Source of the DNA: Cryptomeria japonica
Lineage: Eukaryota > Streptophyta > Pinopsida > Cupressales > Cupressaceae
DNA length: 64,000 nucleotides
Reading direction: 5' to 3'
Assembly (NCBI RefSeq): GCF_030272615.1
Contig: NC_081412.1
Location: 105,904,296 to 105,968,295 of the forward strand
Part shown: piece by piece, positions 20,615-33,767 of the stretch
How positions within the stretch are numbered: position 1 is the first letter of the stretch
How the letters are laid out: every line of letters starts with the position of its first letter
Notes under the pieces: generated by a model
Told to the model about the DNA's origin: nothing
Database searches by the model: none
The model's input: only the letters and a program-made list of their open reading frames with translations
Program-made: the position numbers and the translations under genes

Positions 20615-21016
20615 ATGATGAAGAGGGAAGGTCCTAAGTTCAATAGAGATAACTTCAAGATATGGAAGGACAAAATGAAGATTTACATCAAGAGTATGGG
20701 TGATCAACACTGGAGCTATGTTGTGAATGCCTATGTGATATCCAGCCAATGCAGAGATATGGGTGATGAAGAGATTCTGATGGAGTTTGAAGCTCTTCTT
20801 GCTAAAAGACTTCTGAAAGGAACTAGTAAATATAGAGGTAAGATTCCTCTAAAATGTTTTTCCTGCAATAAGATAGGACATATAGTTGTTAATTTTCCTA
20901 AAAATGATAATAAGGATAAACCAGAGAGGTTTAGAAAGTATAAAGGAGGTAGTAAAAGAAATTGTCTTGTTGCAATGGATGAAGGTGTTACTGATGAAGA
21001 ATTTGAGGATGAATAA
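20615..21016 (+). pseudogene. Copia-1 gag with an in-frame internal deletion
   Basis: MMKREGPKFNRDNFKIWKDK begins a gag that in sister element copia-2 is at least 268 codons long up to the zinc knuckle. Here VNAYVISSQCRDMGDEEILM joins what are residues about 41 and 232 of the copia-2 protein, so about 180 residues are missing without loss of frame. The knuckle CFSCNKIGHIVVNF has lost its last cysteine (C to F). The C-terminal acidic tail DEGVTDEEFEDE ends at a TAA, after which the protease frame follows. Confidence 0.85.
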
Positions 21017-21019
21017 AAT

Positions 21020-22770
21020 GAAGACATAGTATTTCTAGCTGTAAAGGAAGAAGTGTCTGACAAGAAAGCCCTTGTCTCTCGCATTGACAACTCTAATGAG
21101 TGGATTATTGATAGTGGGTATTATCACCACATGATTGGTGACTGGAGAAAGTTTTTATCTTTGGAAGAATATGATGGAGGTATTGTCCGATTTGGCAACG
21201 ATGCACCATGTTTGGTGAAGGGTAAAGGATCCATCTCACTGAATGTAAAGAGAAATGCAGATGATGTCTACTAGGTAGAAGGTCTTAAGCATAACCTATT
21301 GAGTGTTTCTCAGCTAAATGATAAAGGACTCATTTTGGAGTTCAAAGGTGGAGTCTGTAGTATAATTGGAAAAAGTGTTGAACTTATTGCCACCGGTAAG
21401 GAGACCAGAGGTAACTTATTTCAGTTGAATGCCAAAATTAGTCAGTGTCTAATGGCTAAGTTTGATGATAGTTGGATATGGCATAGGAGACTGTCTTATA
21501 AACTTTGACAATATTGTTAAAGCTAGTAAGATCAAGGCAGTGAGAGGATTGCCTTAGCTAAACAAACCAAAAAAATCTTTGTGGAGAGAATGTTAACTTG
21601 GGAAGATGTCTTCCTTAAATTTTAAAGGTAAGTCTTTTTCAGCAGAAAACTTACTTGATCTCGTGCATACTGATTTGTGTGGTCCTATGAAAACTAGAAG
21701 TATTCAGGGAGATAGGTTTTTTATGATTCTTACTGATGACTACTCAAGAATGATGTGGGTTACATTCTTGAAAGATAAGTTTGAAGCATTTGGAAAGTTC
21801 AAAGCCTTCAGAGCATTAGTAGAGAAGGAAAGTGGCCAAAGGATAAAGTGCCTAAGAACTGATCAAGGAGGTGAATTCACTTCTGATGAATTCAAAAAGT
21901 ACTGTGAAGAGAATGACATCAAGAGGCAATTTTCTATCCCTAGGACACCACAACAAAATGGCATAACATAAAGGAATAACAGGACTGTAGTTGAAGAGGC
22001 TAGAACAATGTTGATCCAAGGAAAGGTTGCTCACCTTTTTTGGAGAGAAGCGATGAGTACTGCAGTCTATACTATGAACAGAGTACTCATCAAGAAAGGC
22101 CAAGATAAAACCCCTTATGAGTACTAGACTGGGAAGACTCCCACTATGAGTTATTTTAAAGTATTTGGAAGTAAGTGTTATATCAAGAAAGGTGAGCATC
22201 TGAGCAAGTTTGATGCTAAAAGTGATGAAGGAATATTTCTGGGATATTCCACTAAGAGCAAAGCTCTCAAGTGCTACAACAAAATAACTCATAAAATTGT
22301 TCAGAGCAGCAATGTCAGGGTTGATGAATCCCTTGAGAGACCTAAGGAAACCAACAGTGAGCAAGTGGAAGGTGAATTGGTTGTAGCTTTCTGGGAACCG
22401 TTTACAAAAAATCAAGCAAAGATCTCAGTGTTCCTATACTGGTAGAAGCCACGGTAGGTGAAGAAGAAGATGGAGAAGAAGAAGAGGAGGAAAAGCAAGA
22501 AGAACCAGCTAGGGTCATTCCTAGATATGTGAAACTACATCATGATCTGAAGTAGATCATAGGAGATAAAGATGTAGGAATACTCACAAGAAGAAAGGTG
22601 AAAGAGAACTCTTGCATGATCTCTGAATTAGAGCCTAAGACTATTACAGAGGCACTTACAGATGAATATTGAACTAAGGCAATGGAAGAGGAGCTAGATC
22701 AGATTGAGAAGAATGCAACATGGTCTTTGGTACCCAGACCTGAACACAAGAATGTCATAGGTAACAAATG
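21020..22770 (+). pseudogene. Copia-1 pol, first part: protease, integrase, start of reverse transcriptase
   Basis: The protease has WIIDSGYYHHMIGDW (DSG present). LLSVSQLNDKGLILEF and WIWHRRLSYKL are the pre-integrase region, with a frameshift after it. The integrase core keeps LVHTDLCGPM (first Asp, about 21665) and RTDQGGEF (second Asp), but the Glu codon in the expected NGIAERNNR is TAA (NGIT, stop, RNNR near 21965). VFGSKCYIKK and GIFLGYSTKSKALKCYN follow at 22160-22290. RT begins with [20 protein letters not shown] and is cut at 22771 by copia-2. At least six stops; not functional. Confidence 0.88.
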
Positions 22771-22771
22771 G

Positions 22772-24287
22772 TGATAACTCAATGATGAATGGATAGTACC
22801 AAACCAGTACTGAGAGGGGGGGGGTGAATCAATACAAACAAAAGCACAATCCTAAACCAGTTTGTCAGTAGACACTATGCTTAGGCGGAAAATAGTAACA
22901 CCGGTCTTAAACAGAGTACAACCAAAAAAACCTAGAATAACTGAGACAAGCATAAACCGGTTGACACTTATCTTCTCACACGATCTAATAATTCATTTCC
23001 ATTTCACCCTAGTGCATGAACAGGTAATCTACCATCAAAGATATATATATATATATATATATATAAACAGCTAGGTCAACATGATTCACCACTTGACAGA
23101 AAATAACATATCATCACATGAAAAAGACATTGCATATGACACACATATTTTTCACGTGGAAACCCAACTAGGAAAAACCACGATGGGGATGAATACCCAC
23201 AAGCTTGTTTTTGAACTCTTTAGAAGTCCACTATGTTAGGAGCCTTGTCTGGTCAAAGACTGATACAACAGGTTCTGTTAGGAACTGATCCTATTAGGGA
23301 TCACCCGGTTAAGGGATGACTAGAATACCCGATTAAGGGTTAAACCCTATTAAAGGTTACCTTATTAGAGGATTTCAAGAACTCAATGGTTTTGAGTCAC
23401 CCTGTTAAAGGATTTATAACAAGCTGATTAAAGCTACCTTGTTAGGGGATTTCCCAACTGTTGAAGTGGTTAGAGATCAACAGGTATTACAATGATCTGC
23501 TAACAGCACTCAATGCCAATGCAGATCCACTTTAACTCCTCTTCACCTTCTGCACTTACAATCTGCAGGTATCACTTCTCTCTTCTAGTTTGGCAAGAAT
23601 CACGTATCTCTTCTCTTGGATACACACACACAACTTTTGCCAACAACCTCAAAAAGAAACACAACATCGACCTTATAGGAAATAGATAGGTCAGTAGCTT
23701 AAACCCTAAACCTTAAACCTGTTAGGTTAAGTAATTCAAACAGTTCAATCCTGACCGTTGAGCACATACATTAAATGCAACAATCTTGAACCAATCTCAA
23801 TATGTTCTCCATCATTTGTTTTCCACTGATTTCATGGTGGTTGATAACCCATCACGTGTTATCACCATTTACAAACTTCACACATTCCTAAGGTAGTTAG
23901 GAACAATCTCTTTCATGCAAGATCCTTCACGCGCACAACGTTGACATGGCAACATGATCTGTTCTTCATTACAATGCTAACTTATCACACAAAGTCACCA
24001 ATTGAGTCACACAAGCTTGAGGCACTTCAACCAGAAACCCTAAAGTTGAGACTACCAACTGATAGTCATATAAAGCTTCCATGTGCCAGTTCCCATAAGC
24101 ACATGTCGGTTCACCTTAAACAAACACACCACTTCACTTTGGCACAAATGTCAATTCACAGTGTTATACCGATTCTCACATATATCAGTTCTTGGTAACA
24201 TACTGGTTCTCTCCTCTTCAGCATATTGACATCAATGACAACATACAATGTCATCATGTCCTCATACCAGTTCACATAATGCCAACA
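22772..24287 (-). repeat. Copia-2 3' LTR (1516 bp)
   Basis: Plus-strand ends TGATAACTCAATGATG and ATAATGCCAACA. Matches 34690-36176. Contains an (AT)n microsatellite at about 23040-23066, expanded relative to the partner LTR (about 34957-34972); together with small indels this accounts for the 29-bp length difference. Confidence 0.92.
23040..23066. repeat. (AT)n microsatellite
   Basis: About 13 AT units inside the copia-2 3' LTR; the other LTR of the same element has about 8. Confidence 0.9.
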
Positions 24288-24299
24288 ATCTCCCCCTTT
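24288..24299 (-). promoter_or_regulatory. Copia-2 polypurine tract
   Basis: AAAGGGGGAGAT on the minus strand, directly adjacent to the 3' LTR start; identical to the tract of copia-1 and copia-4. Confidence 0.9.
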
Positions 24300-24569
24300 G
24301 GCATTGATGGAAATATACAAAGATATCTCTCTGCTTCACATCTTCCCCAATTTCTGCAGATATCTTCTTTGCTTCTCTTCTTCTCCCCCTTTGACAACAA
24401 TGCCAAAGTAGAGGCACAAGCTTCCCTATTCCATTATGTTGCTCCCCCTGAGGAGTAGCATTCTTCAACACATCAATCCAAAAATAATTTGACTATGCAA
24501 TACCTGATTGATGTGAAGCATATACCTTTAGTTTACCTCCTGAAGGGGAAACACCCCTAATTCACTTCT

Positions 24570-27500
24570 TAACTACACAAATGTAGCCTTTGGAAGAGGC
24601 TTGGTGAATATGTCTGCTAACTGTTCCTTACTGGAAACATGTTCCAGTGTAATTTCTTTGTTTTGAACCTTTTCCCTCAAGAAATGATACTTAAGCTCAA
24701 AGTGCTTGGTTCTAGAATGTAAAACCGGATTCTTCAAGATGTTAATTGCACTAGTATTGTCACAAAATATACTTACTGGTTCAGATACAGGAACTTTGAA
24801 GCCATTTAATACATGCTTCATCCAAATTGTCTGAGTGCAGTTCATGAAAGCTGCAACATACTCTGCTTCCACTGTAGACTGAGAGATACAACTCTGCTTC
24901 TTACTCATCCATGAGACTAGTCTACCACCGAGAAAGAATGCACCATCAGTTGTGCTCTTCCGATCATCCACATTACCAGCCCAATCAGCATCTGTGAATA
25001 CTTTCAAGTTCAAATCCTTGTTGTATGAATACCATAATCCATAATCAATAGTTCCCTTCAGATACCTAAGAATCTTCTTGACTGCAACCAAGTGGGATTC
25101 TCTTGGGCTTTTCTAGAACCTTGCAGTAATGCCAACTGCATGTGCAATATCTGGTCTGCTATGCACTACATAATGCAACTTACCAATCATTGATCGGTAT
25201 TCCTTCTCATCAACCAATGTTGAGTCATCCTCTTTGGATAGTTTACAACAGATCACCATCGGTGTACCAACCGATTTTCTATCTTCCATGCCAAAGGTCT
25301 TCAACACCTCTTTGACTTACTTGGACTGAGTGATAAAGATTCCATCTTTCATCTACTAGATCTGCAGTCCAATGAAGAACTTAATCTCCCCTATGAGTGA
25401 CATCTCAAACTCTTTCTTCATCTCATCTGCAAACTCATGACTCATCTTGTCATCTCCACCAAAGATAATGTCATCAACAAATACCTCATAGATCAGGATC
25501 TGATCTCCTTCAGACTTCAAGTAGATATTGCTATCTTTGCTTGTTATCTCAAATCCAATCTTCACAAGATGGGAGTGTAGGCATTCATACCATGCTCTAG
25601 GCACCTGCTTTAGACTATATAAGGCTTTATGTAGCCTACACACCATGTCACTGTCTTCAGATAGGGTAAACCCATCTGGTTGCTCTATATACACTTCCTC
25701 TTCAAGTACACCATTTAGGAATGCAGATTTTACATCCATTTGATATACTTTGAATCCTTTAAAAGCTGCATATGCAAGAAGCATACGAACTCCTTCCAAT
25801 CTGGCTATAGGAGAAAAGGTTTCTCCATAGTCTTCTCCTTCTTCTTGGGCATATCCTTTGCACACCAATTTGGCTTTGTTTCTAATCACTATGCCATCCT
25901 CATTCAACTTATTTTTGAAAACCCATTTGGTGCCAATGACATTTTTATGCTTTGGTCTGGGTACCAAAGACCATGTACCATTTTTCTCTATTTGGTCAAG
26001 TTTCATTGCCTTGATCCAGTCTTCATGTTTATGTGCCTCTTTGAATGATTTAGGCTCAAATTTAGAGATCATACATGAGTTTTATCTGACCTTTCTTCTT
26101 GTAAGGATTCCTGCATCCTTATCTCCTATGATCTACTTAGGATCATGATTCAGCTTGACATACCAAGAAATGGTCTTGATAGATTCCTCTTGCTTTTCTT
26201 CTTCATCCTCATCTCCATTAGTATCAACATCTACATCTACTGTTGTAGGAACACTGTTACTGATACTTGGTTGATAGACAACCAGTTCCCAGAAGGTTAC
26301 AACCAGTTCATTTACCCCTTGCTCACTATCGGTTTCCTCAGTTTTCTTAGAGTTTTCATCAACTCTTACATTGATGCTTTTCATAATTCTCTGAGTCCTA
26401 TTATTGAAACACTTGAGAGCTTTGCTCTTGGTGGAATACCCTAGGAATATTCCCTCATCACACTTCGCATCAAATTTTCTCTAGTGTTCACTCCTCTTGA
26501 TGTAACATTTTCTACCAAACACTCTAAAATAGCTAACCACGGGTGTCTTACCGGTCCAATACTCATAAGGAGTTTTATCCTTACCTTTCTTAATGAGTAC
26601 TCATTTCATTGTGTAGACTGCAGTGTTCACCGCTTCTCTCCAAAAGGTGTGAGCAACTTTTCCTTGAATCAACATAGTTCTAGCTGCTTCAACCATAGTT
26701 CGGTTATTCCTCTCTACTAGGCCATTCTGTTGTGGAGTCTAGGGGGCAGACAGTTGCCTCTTGATGCCATGTTCTTCACAGTACTTATTGAATTCACTAG
26801 AAGTGAATTCCCCTCCTTGATCAGTTCTCAGGCACTTGATCCTTTTGTCGCTTTCCTTCTCCACTAATGCTCTAAAAGCTTTGAATTTTACAAAAGCTTT
26901 AGACTTATCTTTCAAGAATGTGACCCACATCATTCTTGAGTAGTCATCGGTAAGAATCATAAAATACCTATCTCCCTGCACACTCCTAGTTTTCATAGGA
27001 CAACACAAATCAGTATGCTCAAGATCAAGCAAGTTGTCAGCACTGAAAGATTTACCTTTAAAGGTTGAGGAAGACATTTTCCCCAGTTGACACTGTCTGC
27101 ACAAGGTATTTTTCAGTTTTCTCAGCACCGGTAACCCTCTAACTGCCTTGATCTTACTGGCCTTCACAATGTTATCAAAGTTTACATGACAAAGTCTCCT
27201 ATGCCATATCTAGCTATCATCAAATTTATCCATAAGACATGTACTTATATTTGCATTCATCTGAAATAGGTTACCTTTGGTCTGCATGCTGGTGGCCACC
27301 AATTCACCATTCTTTCCTTTGATTCTGCACACTCCAATCTTGAATTCCAAAGTGAGACCACTGTCATTTAGCTGGGCAACACTTAGAAGGTTGTGTCTGA
27401 GACCATCAACCCAATATACATTGTCAGCACTACTCTTTCCATTTAGAGAGATGGACCCTCTGCCTTTGACCTTACATGGTGCATCATTACCAAAGCGAAC

Positions 27501-27780
27501 CACACCACCATCATACTCTTCCAAGGATAGAAACTTGCTCCGGTCACTAGTCATATGGTGAGAACAACCACTGTCAATAATCCACTCATTGGAATTATCA
27601 AAGCGGGAGACAAGAGCCTTCTTGTCTGACACATCTTCCTTGACAACAACAAACACAATATCTTCATTTTCTTCATCCTCTGATTCCTCATCTGTGACAC
27701 CTTCATCAACTGCCACAAAATAGTTTCTCCAATTTCCTCCTTTGAATTTCTTTAACCTTTCTGGTTTGTCCTTGTTATCG
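24570..27780 (-). pseudogene. Copia-2 pol: protease, integrase, reverse transcriptase, RNase H
   Basis: From 27716 downward: protease WIIDSGCSHHM; pre-integrase HRRLCHVNFDNIVKASK and CRQCQLGK; integrase core LEHTDLCCP, RTDQGGEF and QQNGLVERNNR with all three acidic residues; VFGRKCYIKR and GIFLGYSTKSKAL; reverse transcriptase from [16 protein letters not shown] with [12 protein letters not shown] and FVDDIIFGG; RNase H with VFTDADWAGN, STVEAEYVAAFMN, FCDNTSAI and SKEQLADIFTKPLPK near 24573. About ten in-frame stops and no long intact frame, so inactive. RT-RNase H (26072-25356 and 25091-24573) is the best-preserved part. Confidence 0.9.
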
Positions 27781-27812
27781 CCATTAGGATAGTTTATAGC
27801 AATATGTCCTAT

Positions 27813-28619
27813 CTAGTTACAAGAAAAGCATTTCAAAGGGAGCTTACCTTTGTATTTATCAGTTCCTTTAGGAAGTTTCCTAGCAAGAAGAGCTTCAAAT
27901 TCCATTAGAATCTCCTCATCATCCATTTCTTTGCTCTGTCTTGGTTCACCACTAGTGCTAGCTTCTTTTCCTTTTTTGGATGGTATAGCAGAAGCTTTAA
28001 AAGTTGTTTCAATCTTTTGAACACTGCCATCAAAACTATTTAGCTCATAGGTTGTCAACTTTGCAATGATGGAGTCTAGGGATACCTTAGTCTTGTCTAT
28101 TAATCTCAACTCCTGAATAGGAGCAACCCTTATTGCATAGACTAGTAATAAGGATCTCAGGACTTTGCTTACCACAATGGAATCTTCCATTTTACCACCT
28201 ACACTCTTGATAACTCCAACAACATTTTTGATTCTTATTCCATACTGTTGAATGGTCTCACCTTCAACCATCCGCATGTCCTCAAACTTCCCTCTAAGGC
28301 TTTCTTCCTTAGCTTGTTTTACATGCTCATCACCTCCATAGGTATTTTCAAGAGTATCCCATACCTCTTTGGGATTTACCTTATCTTGGACATCAATAAA
28401 ATCAATGTCAGATAAACTACTGATTAGGGCTTCCATGACTTGCCCATTCTCCTGCATCTCTCTCTTTTGGTCATCGGTGAGAGTACCGGTAGGGGTAACA
28501 TAGGCATTCTCAACATAGCTAAAGTTTTGAGCACCCATGCTTCTGATGTATATCTTCATTTTGTCTTTCCATATACTGAAATTTTCTCTGTTGAACTTTG
28601 GACCTTCCCTCTTCATCAT
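27813..28619 (-). pseudogene. Copia-2 gag
   Basis: MMKREGPKFNRENFSIWKDK begins a 268-codon open frame with the UBN2-like copia gag pattern: VWDTLENTYGGDEHVKQAKE, MRMVEGETIQQYGIRIKNVV, LRSLLLVYAIRVAPIQEL. It ends at a stop inside the zinc knuckle (CFSCN, stop, IGHIAINY), where the last Cys is also changed to Tyr. It shows what copia-1 gag has lost. Its leader towards the PBS is split by copia-3. Confidence 0.88.
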
Positions 28620-28658
28620 TAGACTGGGATCTTTACCTCAAGCGGTTAAGCTTATAAC

Positions 28659-29543
28659 TGTAAGGAAGTAAAGTAGCGGAAACAACTTCCTACACTAACC
28701 TTGAGAGGAGGGTAATGCAAAACTTTTTCAGATCATTACAACAGTTACAGAAAATAGAAATAGATATAATAGCAATCATACCACAACACAATGATTTACG
28801 TGGGGAAAACCCTTTCGGGAGAAAAACCCCACCCTCCAAAAGCAGCTCAATATTTTATTCAGCAATCAAAAACAGATTACAAAATACTTGCAGAGCAAGC
28901 TCTTCGCAGGAGTACCACTAATCAGAGATTCAGAGGCAACTCAATAGCCATAGGACTCTTACACACAACCTCTATCTCACACACCTCATAAATAGGAGAT
29001 ACAACACAAGAAACCGTCAAACGGTATTACAAAACCATGGGCTAAAACCACCCAATTAGGTGTAGCCGACCTTATCTCCCTTCTATGACATGTTAAAGCA
29101 CACATCAACATGTGTCACTCCCTTTTACAGCTCATTTATGTATCCGATACAAATTATTTTTCCTATTTCAGGAGTACAAACTTCCGGAGGCCATAACTTG
29201 AGAACCGGGTGTCCGATTGACGAACCGTTTGAAGCGCCGAAAAGCTCGCGAAGTGCTCTATCACCTCGTAACCCACTTCACCGGTTACGGCAACTTTTCA
29301 GGGCGTTTCGGAGCCTCTAAAGTCCCCAAAATTAAGTTTAAACATTTTATTGCACCCCTCCAAGACGAAAACTTTAATATCTTCAAAACTAGCTGTGACC
29401 TTGCGACGAAACTTTACCGGAATGCTTATCTAGCCAATTAGAAGCTTCAGGGAGAGTTTCGCACCATTTCGTGCTCAAATGAAAACTTACTATAAATAGT
29501 AACCTCGCATAAATGCAAGATTGAGACACCATTTTTTCCAACA
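28659..29543 (-). repeat. Copia-3 3' LTR (885 bp)
   Basis: Plus-strand ends TGTAAGGAAGTAAAG and TTTTTTCCAACA. Near-identical to 33768-34652. Confidence 0.95.
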
Positions 29544-29555
29544 AATCTCCCACTT
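29544..29555 (-). promoter_or_regulatory. Copia-3 polypurine tract
   Basis: AAGTGGGAGATT on the minus strand, touching the 3' LTR. Confidence 0.88.
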
Positions 29556-29599
29556 GTCGAACACCTTGCATGAGCGGAAGGGAATGTCAACACAATGAA

Positions 29600-32500
29600 T
29601 CAATTGCTAGGGGCCAGAAGGCCCATAGACTCTGAACACCATCTGAACTTCTCTGTGCTCACAACCTTAGTTAAAGCATCTGCAACATTCATCAAAGTTT
29701 CCACCTTAACTAGCTTCACCCTACCATCTTCGACCATATCTCTAACAAAATGATACTGAACATCAATATGTTTGGTCCGGGCATGAAATGTCGGGTTCTT
29801 AGCTAGGCTAATTGCACTCTGACTGTCACAGTAAACTGTCACTGTACCTTGTTTTATTCCAATATCCAAACACAGTCTCTTAAGCCAAATGGCCTCTTTA
29901 CAAGCATGAGTAGCTGCCATATACTCTGCTTCAGTAGTGGATAAAGCAACCACAGCCTGTCGCTTACTCATCCAACTAATTGCACCACCAAACAAAGTAA
30001 ACACATAAGCACTAGTGGATCTTCTGCTAACAATATCACCTGCCCAATCTGAATCTACATAACCATGGATATCAAGGGAAGTCATGTCTCCAACTGAATT
30101 ACCATGATAACACAAAGAATACTCTGAAGTACCCTTCAAATATCTGAAGACTCTTTTGACTGCATCCCAATGAACTCTACCAGGATTAGACATATATCTA
30201 GAAAGTACTCCCACTGCTTGGGCAATATCTGGTCTAGTACAGACCATAGCATACATCAAGCTTCCAACTGCACTCTGGTAAGGCACTCTACTCATGTCTT
30301 CCATCTCCAATGGGGATGTAGGACAATCTGAAACATATAGTTTCGTTCCAACTGTAAAAGGAACACTCAATGGTCTACAATTCTGCATGTTGAACCTCTG
30401 TAACACTGAATTCACATACTTACTCTGGCCTAGCCATAGCTTTCTGTTCACCCTATCTCTTCTAATTTCCATCCCAAGAATGTGCTTTGCTGCACCAAGA
30501 TCTTTCATTTCAAATTTAGCAGCGAGCTGAGACTTCAGTTCTGAAATCATACCTTTCCCTTTACCAATGAATAACATATCATCAACATACAATGCAATGA
30601 ATAAGAAATGATCACCATAAGATTTATAATAAACACAGTGATCTGATTTAGAACGTTCAAATCCCAAACTCAACACATATGTATCAAATTTCTAGTACCA
30701 CATCCTAGGACTTTGTTTGAGGCCATACAAAGATTTCTTCAATTTACAGACCAAATTACTTTTGCCTTTCACCACATAGTGCTCCGGCTGTGTCATATAA
30801 ATATATTCCTCCAAATCACCATGAAGGAAAGCAGTTTTCACATCCATTTGCTCAACCTCTAAATCATAAGCAGTAGCAATAGAAAGCAAAAATCTAATGG
30901 ACGTCATTTTTGCAACAGGAGAAAATATCTCACCGTAATCAACACCCTCAACCTGAGAGTAGCCTTTTGCAACCAACCTTGCTTTATACTTCTCAATGCT
31001 TCCATCTGAACCAATCTTTTTCTTGAACACCCATTTACAACCAACAGGTTTTCGTCCTTCAGGCAATGGTACAAGATCCCATGTATCATTCTTTTTCAAA
31101 GCTGCCATTTCTTCCTCCATAGCAATCTTCCAGGATTCTGTATCATTCATACCTAATGCCTCTTCTACAGATTTCGGTTCATCCACACTAGTATTCAGAG
31201 CAAAAATACATCTCCAATCATCAGGTGAATACCTTTCAGGTGGTTGTCTATGTCTTGTAGACCTTTGAACAAGCTGAGTTGGAGGTTCTTCCTCCTCTTC
31301 TGAAGATTCAGAGCTAGACGAGCTCTCCTCAAATTCTTGCCTATCTAGGGGTCTCGATTCAACTCTTTCAGGTGTAGAAGGAAGTTGAATCACATCTTCT
31401 TTTTTAGTCTGTTCTGGCTGCAATGTAACAGAAGGAGACCTAATTTCTCTAAAAATAACACTTCTACTGTGAATTACCTTTTGTGCAACAGGGTCCCAAA
31501 GCTTGTATCCTTTCACACCATAACTATACCCGATGAAGATACATTTCACAGCCTTGTTCTCCAACTTTGTTCGCTTCTCCTTTGGCACATGTGCATATGC
31601 CTCGCAACCAAAAACTCTAAGATGTCTCAATGAAGGCTTGTGACCTGACCATGCTTCCATAGGCGTTTTATCAACAAGAGCTGATGTAGGAGACCTGTTA
31701 ATTAGGTAGCAAGCAGTGGCAACAGCTTCAGCCCAAAACTTTTGTTCGAGACCAGCACCACTCAACATACTCCTAGCCTTCTCCGTCAGTGTCCTGTTCA
31801 TTCTTTCTACAACTCCATTCTGCTGTGGAGAATACGGAGTTGTCTTATGCCTGTTAATTCCACAGTCTTTACAGAATCTATCAAAATCATTAGAGAAAAA
31901 CTCACCGCCATTATCAGTTCTCAAACATTTTATTTTCTTTCCAGTCTGTAACTCAACCATTGCTTTAAATTCTTTAAAACGACTAAAAACTTCAGATTTA
32001 CTCTTTAGAAAATATACCCATGTCCTTCTACTAAAATCATCAATAAATGAAACATAATATGTGGATTTTCCAATCGAAGAGACATCTACTGGACCAAACA
32101 CATCAGAATGGATAAGGTCCAAAACACCACAAGTTTTATGAGAACTCGAGTAAAACTGAACGCGGTTTTGTTTTCCATAAATGCAATGCTCACAGAAATC
32201 AAAGTCAAGGTTACAGTCATTCAAACCTTCAACAAGGTTTTTATTTTTCAAGGTCCTTAGACCCTTTTCTCCAATGTGGCCAAGTCTCTGGTGCCATAAC
32301 ATAGTCTTCTCTGTAGGTAACTTTGCTTCAGACGAAAGAGCACCCTTAGGTACCCAAAAACCATTTCCATCTGCTGAAGGTGAAACCTTCAAATCTTCCA
32401 GTGAAGTATCCGCAGATTTACTTTTTACAGAAGTGCTATTACACTCAACAGTGTATGCTTCAAGCTTATACAAAGTGCCAAACCTGACACCTCTAGCAAC

Positions 32501-33643
32501 TACCATAGCACCCTTAATCATCTTACATCCTGTTTCAGAAAAGACTACCTGCACACCCGCATCTATCAGTTTGCTCACAGATAACAAGTTTCGTTTTAAT
32601 CCAGGGATATGCAACACACCATTAATCCTTTTTATTCTACCATCAGAAAACCTGATTCTAACTTTACCTCGACCAACAATGTCTAGTTGTGAATCATCAC
32701 CCAAGTACACCTTACCTCCATTAAATCCTTCATATTCAGAAAACCAATCTCTATTGGAAGTCATATGAAAAGATGCACCTGAGTCAATTAGCCAGGCATC
32801 ATTACCTGCATGAGTCGCCAAACCCGCAATAAATGCATCGCCATCTTCCTTGTCGGACTCAGAATCAGAATCGAACTTTTTCTTTTTCTTCTTCTTTTCT
32901 TCTTTGCAGTCCTTACGGATGTGACCCGGTTTACCGCAATTCCAGCAAATGACTTTGGACTTTCCAGGAGATTTCGATCTCCCTTTGGATTTGGACTTGC
33001 CGCGCTTCTCATTCTTCTTGCCTTTCTCCTTAGGTCTTCCACGAACGGTTAGGGCTTCCTTTGAACTGATGGATACCTTCCTTCGCATCTCTTCACCGAG
33101 TAGGGCACCCACCACGTCTTCAGTTTTCAAAACAATAGAAGTACTACCGATAGCCATAACAAGAGAATCCCACGAATCAGGCAAAGAACAAAGCAAGATC
33201 TGACATTTCTCCTCCTCATCCATCTTAACACCGACGGATACTAATTGAGCCACAATCATATTGAATGCTTCTAGGTGGTCTGCAATTCGTCCACCCTCTT
33301 CCATCTTCAAGGAATACAATTTCTTTCTTAAGAAAATTTGATTTAATAAAGATTTCACTTGATACATCTCACCAAGCTTAGTCCATAGCTTCTTTGCAGA
33401 GTTTTCTTCATGGACATTGATTAGAACAGAGTCTGCCAGGCATAGTCTGATGAGACCCTTGGCTTTTCGGTCCATAACATCATACTGAGCTGCTGCAGTA
33501 GGATCTGAGGGTCTTTGGACATTCGCATCAACAGCATCCCAAAGATCTCGATCTATTAGCAGATCTTCCATCTTCAGCTTCCACATCTCAAAATTACTTC
33601 CATTAAATTTCTCCACCTCTATTCTCCCTGACGAACTCGCCAT
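29600..33643 (-). pseudogene. Copia-3 gag-pol polyprotein with one nonsense codon
   Basis: Start MASSSGRIEVEKFNGSNFEM at 33643. Gag occupies about residues 1-230 (UBN2 type), the zinc knuckle CWNCGKPGHIRKDC residues 233-246, and the protease LIDSGASFHMT about 285-295. Pre-integrase WHQRLGHIGEKGL, integrase core (IHSDVFGP, RTDNGGEF, NGVVERMNR; all three catalytic acids), VFGCEAYAHVPKEKR, an acidic Ser-rich linker, reverse transcriptase (WDLVPLPEGRKPVGCKWVFK, YVDDMLFIG) and RNase H (YVDSDWAGD, STTEAEYMAATHA, VYCDSQSAI, NVADALTK) follow. A TAG at 30692-30694 follows PRMWY; the frame resumes directly with KFDTYVLSLGF, so it is a single substitution, probably CAG to TAG in the RT. No frameshift seen. 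Confidence 0.93.
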
Positions 33644-33753
33644 CTGAAAATTCCTGCAACAAGATCAAAAAGTGTCTTCTGCACAAGCTCCCACTCAAAT
33701 CTGGATTAGTTCAAAAAACCCAACTGCCCACAATTGAAACCAAAGGTGATCAG

Positions 33754-33765
33754 GCTCTGATACCA
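33754..33765 (-). promoter_or_regulatory. Copia-3 primer binding site
   Basis: Plus strand GCTCTGATACCA, i.e. TGGTATCAGAGC on the element strand, two bases inside the 5' LTR. Confidence 0.93.
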
Positions 33766-33767
33766 CT

